This document shows positions 6,138-6,189 of a DNA stretch of 6,189 nt, one piece after another. The DNA is taken from assembly GCA_013361595.1 (NCBI GenBank), contig JABFXT010000450.1:1-6189 (forward strand). Direction: 5' to 3'. Within the stretch, counting starts at the first letter, position 1; each line of letters begins with the position of its first letter. The position numbers and the translations under genes are program-made. The stretch comes from Nocardia sp. Lineage in GTDB: Bacteria; Actinomycetota; Actinomycetes; Mycobacteriales; Mycobacteriaceae. The notes beneath the pieces are model-generated. The model did not search any database. It was not told the DNA's origin and was given only the letters and a program-made list of their open reading frames with translations.

Positions 6138-6149
6138 CACCGGTACACA
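6138..6149 (-). repeat. 12-bp direct repeat, copy upstream of the kinase promoter
   Basis: Exact second copy of TGTGTACCGGTG, 105 bp from the first and centred about 38 bp upstream of the candidate -10. It could be a regulator site. The remaining bases to the window end (6150-6189) show no gene or motif that I can support. Confidence 0.55.
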
Positions 6150-6189
6150 TACGCAGCCGCAACACGGTCGCTACGGGCGCGATCCGCCG

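Overview
The window looks like ordinary chromosome of a high-GC actinomycete, most likely a Nocardia or another Nocardiaceae member. The evidence is the strong G/C bias at third codon positions and a PknF/PknH-type receptor Ser/Thr kinase with the N-lobe wording 'HPRLPR..ALK'. A small Ala/Gly/Pro-rich secreted protein and a MacB/FtsX-type ABC exporter with a duplicated permease also fit. This assignment comes from protein character, not from a database match.

Layout, left to right. Positions 1-119 are clearly poorer in GC (about 49%) than the rest. They hold either the 3' end of an upstream gene or a 25-codon leader ORF (46-123) whose stop overlaps the next start as GTGA. A small secreted protein of unknown function follows on the + strand (120-575). 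A perfect 14-bp hairpin (589-622) sits in the 50-bp gap between this gene and the convergent ABC permease. On the - strand, an ABC ATPase (3998 to 3222) and a 10-helix FtsX-type permease (3154 to 626) form a two-gene transporter unit. Upstream of it, a perfect 15-bp hairpin (4108-4142) closes the preceding - strand gene, a transmembrane Ser/Thr protein kinase (5998 to 4154). The kinase has a repeat-rich Gln/Pro/Tyr/Gly linker, one membrane helix and an unrecognised extracellular domain.

The kinase 5' region (5999-6189) is the most structured non-coding stretch. It holds an extended -10 (TGC-TATGGT), an exact 12-bp direct repeat whose copies lie 105 bp apart on either side of that -10, and a stable two-part hairpin just upstream of the ribosome binding site.

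How the genes may work together: ATPase and permease almost certainly form one exporter or lipoprotein/envelope-type transporter (MacB/LolCDE/FtsEX superfamily). The kinase probably senses something outside the membrane. It is codirectional with the transporter, so a functional link is possible, but the hairpin between them argues for separate transcription. I saw no mobile element, CRISPR array, tRNA or rRNA. No clearly new multi-gene system is visible. The best leads are the kinase leader region, the kinase sensor domain and linker repeat, and the possible leader ORF at the left edge.
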